The notes below the pieces were generated by a model. The model was not told the DNA's origin and searched no databases. It saw only the letters and a program-made list of their open reading frames with translations. From an uncultured Paracoccaceae bacterium (GTDB lineage: Bacteria > Pseudomonadota > Alphaproteobacteria > Rhodobacterales > Rhodobacteraceae), in assembly GCA_951812305.1 (NCBI GenBank), contig CATOSB010000033.1:1-44113 (forward strand): a stretch of 44,113 nucleotides of DNA. Reading direction: 5' to 3'. The translations under genes were made by a program, and so were the position numbers. Below are positions 40,435 through 44,113 of this stretch, one piece after another; positions within the stretch are counted from its first letter, which is position 1; each line of letters opens with the position of its first letter.

Positions 40435-42231
40435 TCAATCCACCAAATCCTCCAGCAACACATCCGCCGCCTTTTCCGCGATCATGTAGACCGAACTGCA
40501 GATGAAATATCCCGGTATCTTCGGGAAGACCGAGGCATCGACGACCCGCAATCCTTCAACCCCGTGCACGCGAAACCTGCTGTCAACGACGCCACCCATA
40601 CTTTTGGGCATCATCGCGCAGGTTCCGCAGGCATGGTGTCCCCAGGCATTGTCCTTCACATGTTGCGCAATATCGGCATCCGATGACACGCCGCGCCCCG
40701 GCGTCGTCTCTTGCTTGACGTTATCGCCAAGCGCCTCGGACACTTTGCGCACGAATTTCACACCAGTGACCATTGCGTCTAGATCCGCCTGCCAGTCGCC
40801 GTTGCCGGTATCGAAATAGTTGAACTGCACGTCGGGCGGGTCGGCGGGGTTGCCGGACCGCAGGCTGACGGTACCGGCGGTGTTGTGGGTATAGGCCTTG
40901 AGGATCGCCCAGGTCAGATAGTTCGGCTTTTTGATCAGCTCCGAATAGCCTTTGAAATAGCCGTGAAAATCCACAAGCACGGAGAAGCAAAACAAATCCG
41001 GCACCGCCAGCGTTGGATTGGATTTCAGCTCAACCGCAAAGATCGTGCCATTGGACATGTAGATGCCCTTGCGGCGGCGTTTCCACCGGCGGAAGTTGCG
41101 GTCATTGGTCGTGAACGTCGCGCCCTTCAGCGCCTCCCACGGTTCCTTCATCTCGTGGACGACACCGATTTCATAGCGGTCCTGCATGTTCTTGCCGACG
41201 CCGGGCAGGTCGATTTCCGGTGTGATGGCGTGGCGGCGCAGTTCATTTGGGTCGCCGATACCGGACAGCATCAGGATCTTGGGGGTGTGGAAAGAGCCAC
41301 CGGCGATCACGATCTCTTTGGCGGTGGCCGCGTGTTCACTGCCGTCATGGGTGTATATAACGCCGGTTGCCCGACCGTTTTTGATAACGACGCGCTGAAC
41401 CTCTGCCTCAAGTTTCAGCCGTATCCGGTGGCAGGGGCGATTCATCGCCTCGATCAGACGTTCGCGCGCGCCGTGGCGGGTGTGATTTCGCGTCGACATA
41501 GGTGCGATGCGCACGCCGGATCCGTGCATATGCCAAAGCCGTCGCTCGTTGGGGTCGGGATAGGATGTGTCAAAATCGGCGGCGTTATAGGGATAGGCCG
41601 CCGCGGCGGCGCCGACGGATTTGACGATGTCGCGGCGCAAAAGGCGGTCTTTCAGAATCTTCAGCGGCATCGCAATTTCGGTCTGCAGCCACCCCCACCA
41701 GCCGTGACCGGTGGGGTTCCATCCCGTCAATCGCTCCAGCCAGCGCCACAGGAAGATGCGGTGGCGGCAGCGCTCGATCCGCTCCCAGTATTTCTGCATC
41801 TTCGGCGCCTTCCACGACGCATCGCCGGTGACATGCGCCATGTGGTTCCAGTCAACATCGTTGGGCTTGACGATGATCATCGCGTGATGCGCCGAACAGC
41901 CGCCCAGACCCCGGTTTCGGGGATAAAGGATGGCGTTGTGGTCCGCGTCGTATTTCGTGTCACGTTTCTGGCGCGTGTCGTCGGCGTAGTGGCGACACCA
42001 GATGTCTTCGGCCATGCCGGGGTTTTCAGAGGCGAAGGGGTGGAAGGCCGGAACCTGCAGGTCGGCCTGCAGGTCGCGTTCACCACTGATCTGTGCAGAT
42101 GGGTCCAGCGGATCCGGCCCCGCCTCCAGAACCAGCACTTTCTTTCCTTCATCCCCCAGACGCGCGGCAAGGACGGCACCTGCGGCACCGCCCCCAACGA
42201 CAATCACGTCATATTCCGGAGTGGAATTCAT
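40435..42231 (-). CDS. GMC-family FAD-dependent oxidoreductase
   Basis: A 598-residue glucose-methanol-choline oxidoreductase. The N-terminal FAD-binding Rossmann motif YDVIVVGGGAAGAVLAARL and the following LVLEAGPDP are clear. The GMC signature YPRNRGLGGCSAHHAMIIVK and the second signature EIVIAGGSFHTPKILMLSGI are present, with the C-terminal catalytic His in NAWGHHACGTCAMM. There is no signal peptide. It lies 9 bp after a cytochrome c gene in the same direction, which suggests a dehydrogenase that passes electrons to cytochrome. The substrate, an alcohol or similar, is unknown. Confidence 0.93.
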   Translation of the reverse strand: MNSTPEYDVIVVGGGAAGAVLAARLGDEGKKVLVLEAGPDPLDPSAQISGERDLQADLQVPAFHPFASENPGMAEDIWCRHYADDTRQKRDTKYDADHNAILYPRNRGLGGCSAHHAMIIVKPNDVDWNHMAHVTGDASWKAPKMQKYWERIERCRHRIFLWRWLERLTGWNPTGHGWWGWLQTEIAMPLKILKDRLLRRDIVKSVGAAAAAYPYNAADFDTSYPDPNERRLWHMHGSGVRIAPMSTRNHTRHGARERLIEAMNRPCHRIRLKLEAEVQRVVIKNGRATGVIYTHDGSEHAATAKEIVIAGGSFHTPKILMLSGIGDPNELRRHAITPEIDLPGVGKNMQDRYEIGVVHEMKEPWEALKGATFTTNDRNFRRWKRRRKGIYMSNGTIFAVELKSNPTLAVPDLFCFSVLVDFHGYFKGYSELIKKPNYLTWAILKAYTHNTAGTVSLRSGNPADPPDVQFNYFDTGNGDWQADLDAMVTGVKFVRKVSEALGDNVKQETTPGRGVSSDADIAQHVKDNAWGHHACGTCAMMPKSMGGVVDSRFRVHGVEGLRVVDASVFPKIPGYFICSSVYMIAEKAADVLLEDLVD

Positions 42232-42240
42232 GCCCGGCGT

Positions 42241-44113
42241 TTACATCCGTTTCAGGAAAGCGATCAGGGCGTCCTTGTCCTCTGCAGAAAGGTCGGCACC
42301 AAAATAGTGGCCCTTGTTGACAACGTAATCGGGGCATTTCGACAGGCCGACCAGTGTGTCGATCATGCCGGTGTCCTTGATCACGTCTTCGGCGTGGACC
42401 TGAATGGCCGGATCAGCCAGTTGTTCGGGCGAACACTGTCCGCCCAATTGCTTGACCGTTTTGATCAGCGTCGGGCCAGCCTTGGCCAGTTTCCAGCCAT
42501 GCTTCAACAACGTGGTGTCCGGGTCGTCATTGTCCGGCAGAAGCTCTGTGTTCACCAGCGCATTGATCGGGAAATCCGCCGGGAACGGACCGACCGCGAC
42601 CGCGCCGTCCTTGGTGATCGCCCATGGTGCCAGCCTGTTCAACAGGCCTTTCCAGTTCTTGACGATATCGGGCGCGAAACCTTTCGGGACCATCAGGCAA
42701 GCCGGGGCGGACAGGCGATAGATTTGCCCCGGCACCGGGCTTTCGGTCATCGCATCCATGTTGCGCGTTTCGGGGTTCAGCATCTTGCGGATGGAACGTT
42801 CAAAGTTGCGGACCCGGTTTTCGGTGCAGGGCATGTAAGGGTCGTCGGGATGCGCCGACGGGCAGGACACGTGGGCGGGATATTCGTAGCCCTGGCTGTA
42901 TGTGTCTTCAGCCGGATTATAGACGTAACCGGTTGGTTCCGGCGCCGCCCCCTCGTCGGCCTCTGACGTGGCCGTCTCGGTGCTCGTGTCCTCCGTCGCG
43001 GGCTCCTCGGTCGCCATCGCCTCCATCGGCGTAGGCTCCGCCGCCGCGTAATAGTCCGGAGAATAGTAGTGGCGTTCAAACCCAACCGAGTTGTTCAGGA
43101 GATAAGGCGCGGAGGTCCAGAGAGAGACCAGAGCGGCGGGCCGCAGATAGCCGCGCCCGTTGCCCAACGCCTGGAAGCTGGAGGTGCCGCCGGAGACGGG
43201 ATGCTCAACTGTCACTTCGCCCACCGCTGGCAGGTTCTTGTAGGTGTCGGATGAGAAATTGTCCCAGATGTCGCCCCGGACAGCATTGGTTGCTATCGGC
43301 GAACAGGCGTTCACTTTCAGCAGATCCATTGGCACGCGGCGTTCGGTTGACAGGTAATTTCCGGTCAGGAAGTCGGGCTGTTTCACCAGATTGACCATCT
43401 GGTTCTTGAAGCCGTCTGAATTGGCCCATTTCCAATACCGATCCCAGCATTCCAGATAATCCGGGCCAGCCCCGCCGCCTTCGCAGATGCCCTCATCCAC
43501 ACCGAAACTTGGGTCGGGATCAGGCTGATGCGCGCGGTCAGAATGGCAGGCGGCGCAGTTTTCGGCAAAGACCTCCATGCCGCGATCCACCAGCGGTTCG
43601 TCGGCAGTCAGAAGTTCGGCACCACCGCTGGCATCTTCCAGACGGTCCGCGCGGGTGGTGACGAGGAAGAAGATGGCAAGGTCGATGGATTGCTCTTCCG
43701 TGGCGCGCCAATAGACAGAATTATTCTGCGCGTTTTCGATCTCGATGGGCGAAATCAATTGCCCGCCAATGAAGGGGCGGAAGTGCAACAGCCATTCTTC
43801 AGAAAAGAGGCCGATGTTGAGATAGACGCGGTTCAGCGCGCCAAGCGCGCCGACGCTGTCGGCGCCGTCCTTCAGGACGCGCATCGAGGCGACCCGACCG
43901 GAATCGGGTTTGAACGCGAAGGCGAGTTCCTTGCCTTCCTCGAAATCCTGAAACTGGACGTTGTCCAATTCGCCGCCATCCAGCGTTTCCCAACCCGTAA
44001 CGGCCGATTGCTTGAACCGCGCGAGCGTTTCGTAAACCGCGTTCATGGTGCGCGGGTTGTTCATGTAGTCGGTGGAGACCAACGACGTATCCAGCACGCC
44101 CATCGGGTTGGTG
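42241..44113 (-). CDS. Cytochrome c-domain protein, N-terminus beyond window
   Basis: At least 623 residues; the frame is still open at the right edge. A single c-type heme motif, FAENCAACHSDRAH, lies about 190 residues into the visible part, and the region ATNAVRGDIWDN/SLWTSAPYLLNNSVGFERH resembles the heme-proximal loop of di-heme cytochrome c peroxidase-like proteins. An acidic Glu/Thr/Ala-rich insertion (about 42928-43040) interrupts the C-terminal half. It ends 9 bp before the GMC oxidoreductase and is probably its electron acceptor in the periplasm. Whether a signal peptide and a second heme site are present cannot be seen here. Confidence 0.82.
   Translation of the reverse strand, partial: TNPMGVLDTSLVSTDYMNNPRTMNAVYETLARFKQSAVTGWETLDGGELDNVQFQDFEEGKELAFAFKPDSGRVASMRVLKDGADSVGALGALNRVYLNIGLFSEEWLLHFRPFIGGQLISPIEIENAQNNSVYWRATEEQSIDLAIFFLVTTRADRLEDASGGAELLTADEPLVDRGMEVFAENCAACHSDRAHQPDPDPSFGVDEGICEGGGAGPDYLECWDRYWKWANSDGFKNQMVNLVKQPDFLTGNYLSTERRVPMDLLKVNACSPIATNAVRGDIWDNFSSDTYKNLPAVGEVTVEHPVSGGTSSFQALGNGRGYLRPAALVSLWTSAPYLLNNSVGFERHYYSPDYYAAAEPTPMEAMATEEPATEDTSTETATSEADEGAAPEPTGYVYNPAEDTYSQGYEYPAHVSCPSAHPDDPYMPCTENRVRNFERSIRKMLNPETRNMDAMTESPVPGQIYRLSAPACLMVPKGFAPDIVKNWKGLLNRLAPWAITKDGAVAVGPFPADFPINALVNTELLPDNDDPDTTLLKHGWKLAKAGPTLIKTVKQLGGQCSPEQLADPAIQVHAEDVIKDTGMIDTLVGLSKCPDYVVNKGHYFGADLSAEDKDALIAFLKRM

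Noticed and set aside
40885..42966. A 693-residue frame antisense to the GMC and cytochrome genes
   Set aside because: It covers two clearly real genes on the other strand and has low-complexity composition typical of a GC-rich shadow frame.
1..44113. CRISPR arrays, tRNA or rRNA genes, phage genes, or a classical defence island
   Set aside because: No regularly spaced repeats, cloverleaf sequences, rRNA stretches or recognisable phage or defence proteins were seen on reading both strands; the accessory content is IS elements.

Overview
The window looks like chromosome of an alphaproteobacterium of the Rhodobacteraceae (Roseobacter group). The evidence is GC-rich coding, a soxR/glyoxalase pair, an LDH-like malate dehydrogenase, a pyrB/dihydroorotase-like/plsY cluster, a cluster-less family-4-like uracil-DNA glycosylase, a MarR-controlled TTT transporter with sulfatases, and IS families typical of that group. 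The assignment rests on family recognition only; no database search was possible. I saw no rRNA, tRNA or CRISPR array.

Region 1 (1-16.4 kb) is about 70% insertion sequence. It holds the cut end of one IS630-type element and a complete copy of the same element, two complete IS66-type (single-ORF) elements and a fragment of a third, two complete IS982-type elements of unusual length, one ISAs1 element, and a 5'-truncated IS256-type element. Several are nested: IS66 sits in IS982 copy 2, and IS630 sits in IS256. The host genes between them are a truncated soxR, a divergent VOC/glyoxalase gene, greA, a two-TM hypothetical protein, mdh, a TSUP permease, a small exported protein, and a LysM plus substrate-binding protein that is frameshifted and cut by IS256. 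Removing each IS with its target duplication restores good reading frames, so the pre-insertion chromosome can largely be rebuilt.

Region 2 (17.4-26.6 kb) holds a Pro-rich single-TM protein and then a divergent catabolic locus. On the minus strand lies marR-sulfatase-MBL hydrolase with overlapping genes. On the plus strand lies tctC-tctB-tctA-sulfatase. The likely job is uptake of a small sulfated organic anion through the TTT system and removal of its sulfate by formylglycine sulfatases.

Region 3 (26.9-32.2 kb) is an operon on the minus strand: pyrB, two PH-domain-like membrane proteins, a dihydroorotase-like protein without catalytic metal ligands, and plsY. Each junction is a 4-bp ATGA overlap. 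A second, different IS630-type element sits exactly on the plsY stop codon and regenerates it.

Region 4 (32.1-44.1 kb) starts with a family-4-like uracil-DNA glycosylase gene split by a third copy of the first IS630 element. A metallophosphoesterase, moaB, and an RND efflux pair (membrane fusion protein plus permease) follow. On the opposite strand lies a cytochrome c/GMC oxidoreductase pair that runs off the right edge.

The most notable observations are: (a) both IS630-type elements are flanked by 3-bp TNA direct repeats, not the TA expected of the family; (b) the IS982 element carries a conserved divergent passenger gene of unknown function; (c) a non-catalytic dihydroorotase and two PH-like membrane proteins lie between pyrB and plsY.
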